64,000 bases of DNA from Megaustenia siamemsis (lineage: Eukaryota > Mollusca > Gastropoda > Stylommatophora > Ariophantidae): assembly GCA_032433765.1 (NCBI GenBank), contig JAVIAB010000059.1:57612103-57676102 (forward strand), given 5' to 3'. Made by a program: the position numbers and the translations under genes. This document shows positions 34,142 through 45,252 of this stretch, piece after piece. How positions within the stretch are numbered: the stretch's first letter is position 1; each line of letters opens with the position of its first letter. The notes beneath the pieces were generated by a model that did not search any database, was not told where the DNA came from, and saw nothing but the letters and a program-made list of their open reading frames with translations.

Positions 34142-34379
34142 GCTTAGATGGTCGTGTGCTCTAGTGTTTGTTTCTCGTGTCAAGACGCTGTGTCGAGGAG
34201 TACAGGTTCGATCCTGGTTCGGACCATCTATTGTTCTTTGTTTTTATTCTATTGTTGATTGTTTGTGCTTTTTTTTTTCCGAGTGCTGTAAACATACCTC
34301 TTCCTCTGAAATGATTCACTGATCTATCGCCTCGCAAGTTTCCTCCCATGATAATATTTATTTATTATTAGTTGTCTCC
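34142..34379 (+). mobile_element. SINE2, tRNA-headed short element
   Basis: The head AGCTTAGATGGTCGTGTGCT and a B box in AGGTTCGATCCTGG indicate a tRNA-derived pol III promoter. The body contains CCGAGTGCTGTAA and the tail GATCTATCGCCTCGCAAGTT. A second copy lies inverted at 36036-36236. The family differs from SINE1 in both head and body. Confidence 0.75.
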
Positions 34380-34649
34380 GGAGCAGACAGAAGTAGTGCC
34401 ACTCTTAAGATATCAGGAAGTCACCAGCGGAGTAGCCCTGTTCTATCAAGCAAAATATAAAAAATATTAAAACAAAAACTCTTCAAGGGAGATAATTGTT
34501 AAAATGTAAGGTCCCCCAACATGGCAGCCTAGACATGGTTACATTAATCTACCGAGAGAAACTTTAAATTACATTTTTTTTTTTTTCAAAGTGGCCAAAG
34601 CAAAAAGACAGTTACATTTCCAATGTTAGGAAAAAACAACCAACATTTT

Positions 34650-34862
34650 TTTATCATCTAAGGAGAAGGGAACAGGTGGAATATATTGTGACAACTGTGA
34701 AAATTGAGGGAAGAAACAGAGGAAGCAAAGAGAAAAAGATAGACAGTTAAAGAGAATGGATTGGCTGGAGGTCAACAACAGAAATGATAACTGTCGAGAT
34801 CGAAAATTGTGGAGAGACATGATCACCCACGCCAGCAGGCATGGTACTTGATGATGATGATA
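34650..34862 (+). mobile_element. RTE-A 3' end fragment
   Basis: C-terminal coding tail and family terminus 'GGTACTTGATGATGATGATA' of RTE-A, second subfamily. I could not find a convincing TSD. Confidence 0.8.
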
Positions 34863-35079
34863 ATTGTTCCAACTGCAAGTGAAATATTACACTTTAACAT
34901 TAATATAAAAGATACAACTGTAAAACTGTGTGTGGTTAAATTCACTATAGAAGATCATTTGAGTTTAAAATGTCTCAACAACACCTTCCAACGTCAAAAT
35001 CCCGGCTCAGAAAGCACAAAGTTGGGAACCACTACCGTGGAGCATCACAAAGAGACAACGAATAAAGTAAAAGTAAGTG
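34863..35079. other. No gene seen
   Basis: Short unique stretch before SINE1 (d). Confidence 0.4.
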
Positions 35080-35511
35080 AAGAGCCCCGTCACGCCAAGT
35101 GGCGTGTAGGGAATATGGTGTTCTTCCTCTTCTTCTGCTTTTCTCTTCTCACTGATACCTAAAAGGTGTTCTGGTTTATATCATTTGTCGTTCTTGAGCT
35201 GCTCGAATTGTCTGAATTAGTGATTTTCCTTTGTTGTTACATGTCTCTGTCACTGCATCTATCCATCTTCTTCTAGGCCTTCGTCTTGGTCTTTTTCCAT
35301 GCATTCTCGAAGAAGAACGCCCTTGATGGAATATGGTGTTAGTGACTATAAGTTTATACAGACCTTCTGGGTAGATTTTTGGGGTAATGTAGTTGGTTTT
35401 ACATCCGTGCAGCTTTACTTTCGCAGAAAAAAAAATCCGGTATCCATTTAAGGTTGGGTGAAACCGGAAGCCGTCGATCAGGATCGACCCGGACCTCTGA
35501 GACAACTAATA
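35080..35511 (-). mobile_element. SINE1 copy (d), split by a LINE-H insertion
   Basis: Minus-strand SINE1. Its 3' end lies at 35080-35122, with hairpin CACGCCAAGTGGCGTG (a 7-bp stem), and its body continues at 35341-35511. Its tRNA head is truncated or replaced. It is interrupted by LINE-H. Confidence 0.9.
35123..35327 (-). mobile_element. LINE-H 3' end inserted in SINE1 (d)
   Basis: A 205-bp 5'-truncated LINE 3' end matching 61982-62190 (C-terminal 'GRPRRRWIDAV'-like phrase on the minus strand). It is bounded by an exact 13-bp TSD GGAATATGGTGTT at 35110-35122 and 35328-35340, which is SINE1 body sequence. Confidence 0.93.
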
Positions 35512-35533
35512 ATAAATGAATAGTATGATGGAT

Positions 35534-35790
35534 GGGGAGCCTCGATAGCTCAGTGGTTAGTGAACTGGACTACAAAGGACAAGAGGTATGGTTCGATCCC
35601 AACCGACGGCTTCAGGTTCACCCAGCCTTTAATGGATACCGGATTTTTTTTTCTGGGAAAGTAAACCAGCACGGGCGTAATACCGACTACATTACCCCAA
35701 AGATCATGTGCTGAAGGTCTGTAAATGTATGGTCACTAACACCATATTCCCTATACGCCACTTGGCTGAACAGGGGTACTTTACTTTTTT
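35534..35790 (+). mobile_element. SINE1 copy (e), first of a tandem pair
   Basis: Full-length copy flanked by TATGATGGAT at 35524-35533 and 35791-35800, after which copy (f) starts at once. The hairpin's right arm is damaged here (CGCCACTTGGCTGA). Confidence 0.92.
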
Positions 35791-35800
35791 TATGATGGAT

Positions 35801-36035
35801 GGGGAGCCGCGATAGCTCAGTGGTTAGTGAATTGGACTACAAAGGACAAGAGGTAAGGTTCGATCTCAACCGACGGCTTTCTGGTTCACTCTGCCTTTAA
35901 TGGGTACCGGATTTTTTTTCTGGGAAAGTAAACCAGCACGGGCGTAATACCACATTACCCCAAAAATCATGTGCCGAGGGTATGTAAAATTGATGGTCAC
36001 TAACACCATACTCCCTATACGCCACTTGGCGTGAT
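35801..36035 (+). mobile_element. SINE1 copy (f), second of the pair
   Basis: Begins immediately after the TATGATGGAT repeat and ends soon after its hairpin, without a T-rich tail, where the minus-strand SINE2 starts. Confidence 0.9.
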
Positions 36036-36236
36036 GGAAACTTTCTAGGCGATAGATCAGCCATTCATTTCATGGGAAGAGATATGATTACAGCACTCGG
36101 AAAAATATCAACAGAAATAATAAAAAGAACAAAGAACTAAAGATGATCCGAAGCAGGATCGAACCTTTATTCCTCGGCAGTGTCTTGCCACGTTAAACCG
36201 AACGCTGGAGCACACGACCAACTAAGCTGGACATAA
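36036..36236 (-). mobile_element. SINE2 copy, minus strand
   Basis: The reverse complement carries the SINE2 head ('GGTCGTGTGCTCCAG'), a B box AAGGTTCGATCCTG, body CCGAGTGCTGTAA and tail 'GATCTATCGCCTAGAAAGTT'. The AT-rich 3' tip is missing. Confidence 0.75.
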
Positions 36237-36346
36237 GCGCTAGTTTGGGGAAAATGTGGAGAGGGTGGGGGCGGGGCGGCAAAGGTTCTTACCGTGGGGG
36301 CTTGCTTCAGAATATGGGGGCAATATCTAAACCAGAAAAATGGCGT

Positions 36347-36933
36347 CAATTGTTAGTCCAGAGGTCATAAATAGATTGCCCATCTTGTAACCTGCCTCAC
36401 TACATTATATCAATTGTTAGTCCAGAGGTCATAAATAGATTGCCCATCTTGTAACCTGCCTCACTACATTATATCAATTGTTAGTCCAGAGGTCATAAAT
36501 AGATTGCCCATCTTGTAACCTGCCTCACTACATTATATCAATTGTTAGTCCAGAGGTCATAAATAGATTGCCCATCTTGTAACCTGCCTCACTACATTAT
36601 ATCAATTGTTAGTCCAGAGGTCATAAGTAGATTGCCCATCTTGTAACCTGCCTCACTACATTATATCAATTGTTAGTCCAGAGGTCATAAATAGATTGCC
36701 ATCTCGTAACTGCCTCACTACATTATATCAATTGTTAGTCCAGAGGTCATAAATAAATTGCCCATCTTGTAACCTGCCTCACTACATTATATCAATTGTT
36801 AGTCCAGAGGTCATAAATAAATTGCCCATCTCGTAACCTGCCTCACTACGTTATATCAATTGTTAGTCCAGATGTCATAAATAGATTGCCCATCTCGTAA
36901 CCTGCCTCACTAAATTATTTCAATTGTTAATCC
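36347..36933 (+). repeat. 64-bp satellite, left block (about 9 copies)
   Basis: Units CAATTGTTAGTCCAGAGGTC + ATAAATAGATTGCCCATCTT + GTAACCTGCCTCACTACATT + ATAT. Interrupted by element X at 36934. Confidence 0.96.
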
Positions 36934-37690
36934 TACTCATTAATGTAAACTACTTCGTCAGCCGCAGTTTTATCTCTGTAGGGAATTTGCACCGTGTTTT
37001 GTTCGTCGTAGGCTGCTTTCAGTAGAGTAATCAGAAATCTAAAGGGAGCGAAATCGTGTGTATGATATTGGTATGTGCTACGTCATCGTAATGGCTCATC
37101 GTACATCCCTAGACCGGCCGTACGCTAATCTTACGGTCTGTTGTTTGATGTGCAACAAGGATAATCTGACTACTAACTGTATGTCTGTATGTTCGGAATT
37201 GGAGTCAACAACGATGACCTAACATCATCAAGCGCTATACATATTTTAAACATATGACGATCATCTTTTCAAGAGGACGTGAACTCCCGGTATATGGTGG
37301 ATAGGCTGCGGGAACAACTGAAGACTATGCATGAAAAGTGTTCCTTGTTGCAGTTTCATCATATTCCAAGTCCGGCTTGTTGAAGGAGCTACTGAGTTAA
37401 GTGCTCTGTGCACACCGTGAGCTGTGTGTCTCATCCGTTTTGATCATGTTTCGATATTCCAATTGTTTACGATGAATGATGATATCGTACGACAGGGAAC
37501 AGTTGGCTGTGTTCACTTTCTGCGCGGTTTCCCCTTATGTATTTTGGCGTGTGCTGAGACTGCTACGATGGGGACTACAGTTACCTTTCTTTGTTTGGGA
37601 GATGAGATTCGGATGATTACGCTGGCACGGGCGGTTGAACAATTATGGATTTTAATTCGTTTGCAGTGATACCGAGGCCTTCCATAACCA
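36934..37690 (+). mobile_element. Element X, unclassified ~757-bp insertion
   Basis: Interrupts the 64-bp satellite. The junction copies both read AATTGTTAATCC (36922-36933 and 37691-37702), while satellite units normally read TTAGTCC; this supports a 12-bp TSD. The left half (about 37098-37380) recurs inverted at 58000-58267 and the right half (37387-37690) recurs inverted at 22505-22860. There are no terminal inverted repeats, no recognisable coding domain, and no clear A/B boxes. It is therefore a non-autonomous dispersed repeat of unknown class. Confidence 0.7.
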
Positions 37691-37945
37691 AATTGTTAAT
37701 CCAGAGGCCATAAATAGATTGCCTATCTTGTAACCTGCCTCACTACATTATTTCAATTGTTAGTCCAGAGCTCATAAATAGATTGCCCATATTGTAACCT
37801 GCCTCACTACATTATTTCAATTGTTAGCCCTGAGCTCATAAATAGATTGCCCATATTGTAACCTGCCTCACTACATTATTTCAATTGTTAGTCCAGAGCT
37901 CATAAATAGATTGCCCATATTGTAACCTGCCTCACTACACTTTCC
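37691..37945 (+). repeat. 64-bp satellite, right block (about 4 copies)
   Basis: Same unit as the left block. Copies here read GAGCTC and CATATT where left-block copies read GAGGTC and CATCTT, so the two blocks have diverged as groups. Confidence 0.95.
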
Positions 37946-38114
37946 CTTCTTTTTATTAACCATCTCTACTCTTCATTCCCCCTTCCTCTACCACTCTCAT
38001 TTCCATCTTCCTCTAAACCAGGGTTTCTTTCGGGCTTACTCTGGAAGGAATGTGAAAAAAAAACTGGCCACCGGTTCGAAATGATAAAAATCTAGTAATA
38101 TAATATGTGTATTA

Positions 38115-38366
38115 GTAAATAAAAAAAAAGTAAAAAACCCCATCACGCCAAGTGGCGTATAGGGAATATGCTGTTAGTGACCATATATTTTACAGACATG
38201 ATTTTTGGGGTATTGTGGTCGGTATTACGCCCGTGCCGCTTTACTTACCCAGAAAAAAAATCCGGTCCCCATAAAAGGCTGGATGAACCGGAAGCCGTCG
38301 GTTGGGCTCGAACCCTAACTCTTGTCCTTTGTAGTCCAGTTCACTAACCATTGAGCTATCGCGGCT
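38115..38366 (-). mobile_element. SINE1 copy (g)
   Basis: Near full-length copy with TAATATGTGTATTA (38101-38114) and TAATGCGTGTATTA (38367-38380) as a 14-bp TSD with two mismatches. Confidence 0.9.
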
Positions 38367-38379
38367 TAATGCGTGTATT

Positions 38380-38644
38380 ACTCGTTATAAAATAAAACAT
38401 CCATGGTTTTAAAACCATGAGAATTATAACAATGGACATGAACACAAATTAATGTTCTAGGAATTTATTAATCGAGAAAAATACAGATCTGAGATTTTCA
38501 GTTCAGGGCTTTATTGTTTAAAACTTGAAGTTGTCTTTTCTTAAAATGCCCCCCCCCCTCCCCCAACCGATTATAACAATACTCTCTCCCCTCACCCCGC
38601 ATTTTTTTTTCTGAAAGAGCCACCGTTTCCAATCTTCTCTTTTT
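38380..38644. other. No gene seen; C-rich run
   Basis: Unique sequence with a C-rich run near 38550. Confidence 0.4.
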
Positions 38645-39473
38645 CATCGTTATCACGTGCCATACAGATTGGCATAGTCGATAAAGTTCAACCATAATTC
38701 TCTATTCACCGTGCTATCAGTTCTGTTGTTGACTGTTTTCCTTGTCACGACACCAAGCTATCTAGTATCTTCTCTCTTTGTCCTCCGTAATTTCTCGTTC
38801 CCGTATTTTGCCAGTTGTAACCCAAATATTCCAACTTCACATGAAGTGCCCGTTAATGTGATTGTTTCTTTCTGATGTTTTTTAGGAGTTTCCATTTTGT
38901 GTTGGCCTCTTTGAGAATTTCCTCATTGGTCTTTTTAGCTGTCCAGGGAACTTTCAACATTCTTCTGAGAAACCCATGTCTGTGGCCCCTAATCGTCTTT
39001 TCATTTGTTTGTCTACTGTCCATGATTCGCTTCCATAGATAGAATTTGGTCTATATATAGCACCGATGAACTCTCTTCTCATTTCTATTGACATAGATTT
39101 GTTGTATAAGAAGTTTTTCATTTTCTGAAATGCTGTTTTGGCCTGAGCTATTCTGCTTTTTATTTCTGTGGCGCATCTTCCATCTGATATTATTGTGCCC
39201 ATGTATTTGACACGTTCACTTGTTTCAGATTTGTCCTGTTTCTTTTTATTTATTCATGATGGGTTGATTGTTTTTTTTTCCGAAATGACCATTACTTCTG
39301 TTTTCTTACTATTCAACCTTTCTTGTTGCTTTTTTTCACTATTATGGCTATCATTTCTTGTAGTTTATTATCTGTCTCTGATATTGAGTCTGTCATCCGC
39401 ATATCGCAAATTGTTTATCTTGTGTCCGTTGGCTTTCTTTTTGTCTTCTATTGTCCTCTTTTTACTGTCCCTT
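38645..39473 (-). pseudogene. RTE-A, RT core edge to 3' end
   Basis: Minus-strand RTE-A. It runs from the degenerate '..LRYADD.' area (about 39400) through 'EIKSRIAQAKTAFQKMKN' and 'YGSESWTVDKQMKRR' (39202-38954) to the 3' end with 'tgccatacagattggc'. Frameshifted at several places. Its right edge is interrupted by the LINE-F insertion at 39485. Confidence 0.88.
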
Positions 39474-39484
39474 ATATCACATCT

Positions 39485-39904
39485 TCTCAATATTCCTGTA
39501 TGGTACAGAAACATGGACATTAGACCAGAAAACAGAACAGAAAATTGAGGCCTTTGAAATGTGGATTTACAGAAGAATAGGTGGAATTGGATGGAAAGAA
39601 AAGAAAACAAATGAGGAAGTTTTAGGACGACTAAGGGTGAAAAAAGAACTACTAAAACACAATTAGAGCAAGACAAATGAAATTTTTTGGTCGTGTTTAA
39701 AAGACAAAACAGTCTAATAAAAGTAATATTAGAGGGGAAAATACAAGGTAAAAGAGGCAGAGGCCTACCAAGACTAACATGGACGAGTAACATCAAAAGA
39801 TGAACAAGTCAGCCTATGACAATCTGCACCATCAAAGCAAGAGACAGAGTGGAATGGCGCTCCATGGTAGCCAACCTTCGATGCGGAGAAGGCACCCAAT
39901 AATG
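39485..39904 (+). mobile_element. LINE-F 3' end insertion with TSD
   Basis: A 420-bp 5'-truncated LINE-F with 'YGTETWTLDQKTEQKIEAFE', 'WIYRRIGGIGWKEKKTNEEV' and the usual 3' end. It has an exact 11-bp TSD ATATCACATCT at 39474-39484 and 39905-39915. Confidence 0.93.
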
Positions 39905-39953
39905 ATATCACATCTCCATTTCCTCTCTTTCTCCCCTACCTCAAACACTATAC

Positions 39954-39991
39954 TTTAAAGGCTGGGTGAACCCAGAAACCGTAGGTTGGGC
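39954..39991 (-). mobile_element. SINE1 short fragment
   Basis: A 38-bp piece of the SINE1 head/body junction (AAAGGCTGGGTGAACCC-type) that ends abruptly where the polypyrimidine array begins. Confidence 0.7.
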
Positions 39992-42210
39992 CCTCCGATA
40001 TCTCCATCCAATCTTCTCTTCCTCTGTTTACCCTCCCTTATGTCCCTCCCACCTTCTTTTCTGTTTACCCTTTTTTAAATCTCTCTCCCCTCTTCTCCTC
40101 CTTTTGTCCCTCCTATTTTACCTTTTCTTATGTCCCTCGCACATTCTCTTCCGTTTATATTCCGTTATCTCCCTCACATCTCCTCCTTTTTACCCTCTCT
40201 TATGTCCCTCCCACCTTCCTCTCTGTTTACCTCCCATCACCTCCTCCTCTGTTTACCCCCCCCCCTATGTGTTGTGTCCCTCCACCCTCTCTTCTGTTGA
40301 CCCTCTTTTATCTCCCCGGCCTCCCATCACCTCCTCCTCTGTTTACACCCCCCTCCCCCATGTGACACTCCCTTCTGTTTACCCTCGCTTATCTCCCCGA
40401 TCTTCCATCACCTCCTCCTCTGTTACCCCCCCCCATTTATGTCCCTCCCACCCTCTCTTCTGTTTACCTTCTCTATCTCCCCGACCTCCCATCACCTTCT
40501 CCTCTGCCCTCCCCCCATTTATGTCCCTCTCACCCTCTCTTCTGTTTACCTTCTCTTATCTCCCCGACCTCCCATCACTCCTCTTGTTAATGTGTCCCTC
40601 CCTTCTGTACCCTCTCTTATCTCCGCGACCTCCCATCACCTCCTCCCTCCTCTGTTTCCCCCCCCCCCCCCATTTATGTCCATCCCACCCTCTCTTCTGT
40701 TTACCCTCTCCTGTTCCGACCTCCCATCACCTCTCCTCTGTTTACCTCTCTTATCTCCCGACCTCCCATCACCTCCTCCTTGTTTACCCTCTCTTATCTC
40801 CCGACCTCCCATCACCTCCTCCTCTGTTTACCCTCTCTTATCTCCCCGACCTCCCTCACCACTCCTCTGTTTACCCTCTCTATCTCCCCGACTCCCATCA
40901 CCTCCTCCTCTGTTTACCCTCTCTTATCTCCCGACCTCCTCCTCTGTTAAACCCCTCCACCCTGTGTCCCTCCCTTCTGTTTACCCTCTCTTATCCCCCG
41001 ACCTCCATCACCCTCCTCTCTCTGTTTACCCTCTCTTATCTCCCCGACCTCCCATCACCCTCTCCTCCTCTGTTTACCCTCTCTTATCTCCCGACCTCCA
41101 TCACCCTCCTCCTCCTCTGTCTACCCTCTCTTATCTCCGACCTCCATACCTCCTCCTCTGTTTTAAACCCCCCCCCACCCTATTGTGTCCCTCCCTTCTG
41201 TTTACCCTCTCTTATCTCCCCGACCTCCCATCACCCTCCTCCTCTGTTTACCCTCTCTTATCTCCCCGACCTCCCATCACCTCCTCCTCTGTTTACCCTC
41301 TCTTATCTCCCCGACCTCCTCCTCTGTTTAAACCCCCCCCCCCTACACTATGGTCCCTCCCTTCTGTTTACCCTCTCTTATCTCCCCGACCTCCCATCAC
41401 CTCCTCTCTGTTTACCCTCTCCTTACTCCCCGACCTCCCATCACCTCCTCCTCTGTTTACCCTCTTATCTCCCCGACCCCCATCTCCCTCACCTCCTCCT
41501 CTGTCTACCCTCTCTTATCTCCCCGACCTCCCATCACCTCCTCCTCTGTTACCCCTCTTATCTCCCCGACCTCCCATCACCTCCTCCTCTGTTTACCCTC
41601 TCTTATCTCCCCGACCTCCCATCACCTCCTCTCTGTTTGCCAATGTGTGTCCCTCCCTCTGTTTACCCTCTCTTATCTCACCGACCTCCCATCACCTCTC
41701 CTCTGTTTACCCTCTCCTGTCTCCCCGACCTCCATCACCTCTCCTCTGTTTACCTCTCTTATCTCCCCGACCTCCCATCACCCCTCCTCTGTTTACCCTC
41801 TCTTATCTCCCCGACCCTCACCTCCTCCTCATTTACCCTCTCTTAGCTCCCCGACCTCCTCCTCTGTTTAAAACCCCCACCCTATGTGTCCCTCCTTCTG
41901 TTTACCCTCTCTTATCTCCCCGACCTCCATCACCTCCTCCTCTGTTTACCCTCTCTTATCTCCCCGACCGACCTCCTCCTCTGTTTTAAACCCCCCCCCC
42001 ACCCTATGTGTCCCTCCCTTCTGTTTACCCTCTCTTATCTCCCCGACCTCCCATCACCTCCTCCTCTGTTTACCCTCTCTATCTCCCCGACCTCCTCCTC
42101 TGTTTAAACCCCCCCCCCCACCCTATGTGTCCCTCCCTTCTGTTTACCCCCTCTTATCTCCCCGACCTCCCATCACCCTCCTCCTCCTCTGTCTACCCTC
42201 CCTCATGTCA
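39992..42210 (+). repeat. 2.2-kb polypyrimidine array of ~45-bp units
   Basis: Units resembling CCGACCTCCCATCACCTCCT + CCTCTGTTTACCCTCTCTTA + TCTCC. The + strand is almost entirely pyrimidine. Frequent 1-3-bp indels shift the frame from unit to unit, so the 626- and 516-codon open frames are accidental. Several units carry C runs of 8-12. Confidence 0.95.
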
Positions 42211-43536
42211 ACACCTCCATGTCCTCAGAAACCTGGTCCGCGACCATGCGCAGTCCACAGTCTGGCCTGAGAATCGCTTCCGCCAAGTCCGCTAACTCTG
42301 ACTGAACAGTGCCTAGTCTGTGGCAGACGTCGACCAAGATGGGTTGAACAACGCGAGCAGTTCGCTTTCATATTTATTCTCTTGCTGTGGGTATGATCTG
42401 AGCGGGTTAATTCACACTCCGGATATTACGGGTGTTTAATTATATTGTGTTTTCAGTAGATTACAGAGCTCGTAAGTGTTAGTGCTTTGAACACGAAGCA
42501 TTGTAACAGTCGTAATGTCACGCACTGCGCTGACTATGTTGTGTCCGTCCTGATATAATGAGAGATAGGAATAGTCAGCGAAGTACTTCAAATTAGTTGT
42601 GCTCCACTTCAGTTCGAAAATTGGTGTTAGGGTCGATTGCTGGCAATTTATGCCTCAGATATTTTCTTCACTAAATCAAAAATTAATAATATGCTTTTTT
42701 TCTTAATTATTTTACAACAATTTTTATTTTAATAAAAGGGCTTATTATAAGCTTTATGATGTATAATGTATGTTTTATTTACTTTAGTAAATAACTTAAC
42801 AATAGCGGATAACGTATCGTCGTATGTATGGCATGGTTTATTATTATGCCACAGCTGCGACGGAGAAGAAAACAAACAAAACAAAACAAAAAAAAGTAAT
42901 AATTAACTTTACAAGTTTTGGAACAGTTGAATGTAATTTAAAAAAAAAATACTTTAAACACAAATCATACTTTGAATATAAAACAAATCATAGAAAAAGA
43001 CATATAAACAATACAATACTTAACCAATTAATTACTTTTTAAAATATAATATATTATTAGTATATATATATATGGTATTATCTGTATTTTATAATTCTAT
43101 ATACTGAAGGGAAAAGTTATTAATTTTAAAAGAATAAAACGAGTGAATTGGGAGTGAGTGAAATAACTTTTTATTTATTATTATAACTTTAAAAATAAAT
43201 TATTATAATATAATAATTACTAAAAATTACTTTAAAGTAGACAGATGACAAGCAGAGATTATTGTAACATTAAAAATAGGCCAAAAACATAAAGAGATGG
43301 CCTAGGGAATCAATCAAATAAAAAATAATACTAATTATTGAAATTATCTATAGGCATGGCAGTCAGAGGCTAGAGGAAAATTGCTCTTCATTTAGAGTAG
43401 TTAATTGTCAATATTTATATAGGGACAGCAGAACCAGAAAATGTGTTTTAAGTGCTTAACTCAGTTTTGCTCTGCACTATTTCTCTTTATTAGTTTTAAT
43501 ATTAGTTTTATAGCAAGGATTGAACTGCTAGAAAGA
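42211..43536. other. No gene seen; short GC-richer patch then AT-rich
   Basis: 42215-42420 is less AT-rich and holds several CG dinucleotides (for example GGTCCGCGACCATGCGCAG). That could fit a regulatory or exonic patch, but I see no protein motif. The remainder is AT-rich without features. Confidence 0.4.
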
Positions 43537-43978
43537 AAATTTAGAAAAAGAGAAAGAGTATTTGGGTCTATGCTCTATGGGCCGGCCATGGCTCGAAAGG
43601 TCAATAGATTAATAGATTAGTTTTATACTCAACTTTCAAAATGTGTCTTTCGAAAGAGTTTATCTCTATACTCTATTTTGATTTATAATAGGGCACATTA
43701 TTATTTTTCCTGTTCAGTGTTTGTAAATAAACCAGGTGGTAAATTCCTAGTTTAAGAACATAAAATTATTTCAGCGAAATTGATCACCACTTAATTGACA
43801 TTACAACAAAACTACAGTGGTTCTCAAAGACTAAAAATTATTTTAGGGTTAGGAGTTTACCCTTGCATTGTTTGTCTTTTCTATACTCACTACAATTCTA
43901 TCTATTGACCTTTTGAACCATAGCCGGCCCATAGGGCATAGACCCAGATACTCTTTCTCTTATGTCTTATCTAAATTT
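43537..43978. repeat. Inverted repeat, ~75-bp arms around a 290-bp loop
   Basis: The left arm (43537-43609) and right arm (43900-43978) are inverse copies that include GGGCCGGCC/GCCGGCCCAT and CTCGAAAGGTCAATAGAT. The 'CTCGAAAGG.CAATAGAT' end resembles the 3' end of SINE4 (45830), so the arms may be two related 3' tails in opposite orientation rather than a true foldback transposon. Confidence 0.7.
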
Positions 43979-44711
43979 TTATTTTACTACAATTAGGGTT
44001 TTTTTTAATGACACTTCAATGACAGATTAGAGAACCACCGATGGTAATAGTGCAATGTTACTCAAGTGGATTTCCAAACTTAAATGATTTATGTGCTTAA
44101 AGTAGGACTTTACCCAGGTCTTAACATACATCATTGAGATTTTATATATCTTAATATTATAATTGTGATTATTTTATTTATCTTAAAAATATAATTGTAA
44201 TTATTTTATTAATATTGTTATCATTATAATTATTTTATTTATTTTAATAATATAATTCCATGACTTAAATGTCAGGGTGGTCTGCATTTTCAACTTTTTA
44301 AATTGCACATATTGGTTCGGTTTTACTGAGTAAAGTGTATGTAATGAATTGATAGCTAATTTTCTGATTTAGTTTATGTATATGGTGTATAGTAAAAACA
44401 AAGACCAGTTCTAATTCCAATCTTCATTGCTCCACATTGTTTTTATTTATATATTTCTGTAAACACTTTGCTCCTAGTAGTGATCAATTGGCAACTAAAT
44501 TATTAGGGCTTAATCCCAGGATGGCGTTCTCTAGTCAACGAAAAGTTCTCATGTTACATCTCTAATCCCATTATTAATAAATAGTAATAAATAATTCAAT
44601 AACACATATTTTAATCAAGCATTTCCTCGTACATATTTGTGACTCTGTTTTAAGTGCTGCATGTATCAGAACATTACACTTTACACCAGCTATTTTAAAT
44701 TTCTAAGATGC
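43979..44711. other. No gene seen; AT-rich
   Basis: I see nothing identifiable here. Confidence 0.4.
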
Positions 44712-44721
44712 AGTTGTATTG

Positions 44722-44971
44722 CCCGTGTGTTACCGGGGCCTCATTATGAAGGAGTAAAGAATAGTGACCTTCCAAGCATGTCGTAAGAGGCGATAAAGGA
44801 GGTTGATCGATGGCTTGACAAACTGTCGTAAAAAGTATTGTTATGGAAACAGAGCCATAGATAGTGATCTCTGCAACATGTGCCAATTTGGCACGCAAGG
44901 TTTCTGTTTTCGAGATTGTGGTTCTGCCCTATGTGCTGTCTTCGACTCGAAAGGACGATAGATGGATAGAT
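44722..44971 (+). mobile_element. SINE4 copy 1
   Basis: A 250-bp element beginning CCCGTGTGTTACCGGGGCCT and ending in a (GATA)n-like tail. It has an exact 10-bp TSD AGTTGTATTG at 44712-44721 and 44972-44981. I cannot recognise a tRNA-type promoter, so it may be a 3' fragment of an unseen LINE or a SINE of other origin. Confidence 0.8.
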
Positions 44972-44998
44972 AGTTGTATTGGCCGCATAAAATCTTAT

Positions 44999-45252
44999 AA
45001 AGTAAAAATAAAGTACCCCCGTCACGCCAAGTGGCGTATAGGAAAATATAGTGTTAGTGACCCTACAGACCTTCAGCACATGATTTTTGGGGTAATGTGG
45101 TCGGTATTACACCCATGCTGCTTTACTTTCCCAGAAAAAAAATCCGGTACCCATTTAAGGCTGGATGAACCCGGAAGTCGTCGGTTGGGATCGAACCCTA
45201 CCCCTTGTCCTTTGTAGTCCAGTTCACTAACCACTGAGCTATCGCGGCTCCC
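44999..45252 (-). mobile_element. SINE1 copy (h)
   Basis: Near full-length, minus strand, only ~27 bp downstream of SINE4 copy 1. AATCTTAT (44991-44998 and 45258-45265) is the likely core of its TSD. Confidence 0.9.

Noticed and set aside
39966..41989. Long open frames (626 and 516 codons) rich in Pro, Leu and Ser
   Set aside because: They arise from a low-complexity pyrimidine repeat. Two frames are open at once, and unit-length indels shift the peptide period, so no frame is conserved.
42215..42420. CpG-island promoter or exon
   Set aside because: Short and only mildly CG-rich, with no splice sites or protein motif that I can defend.
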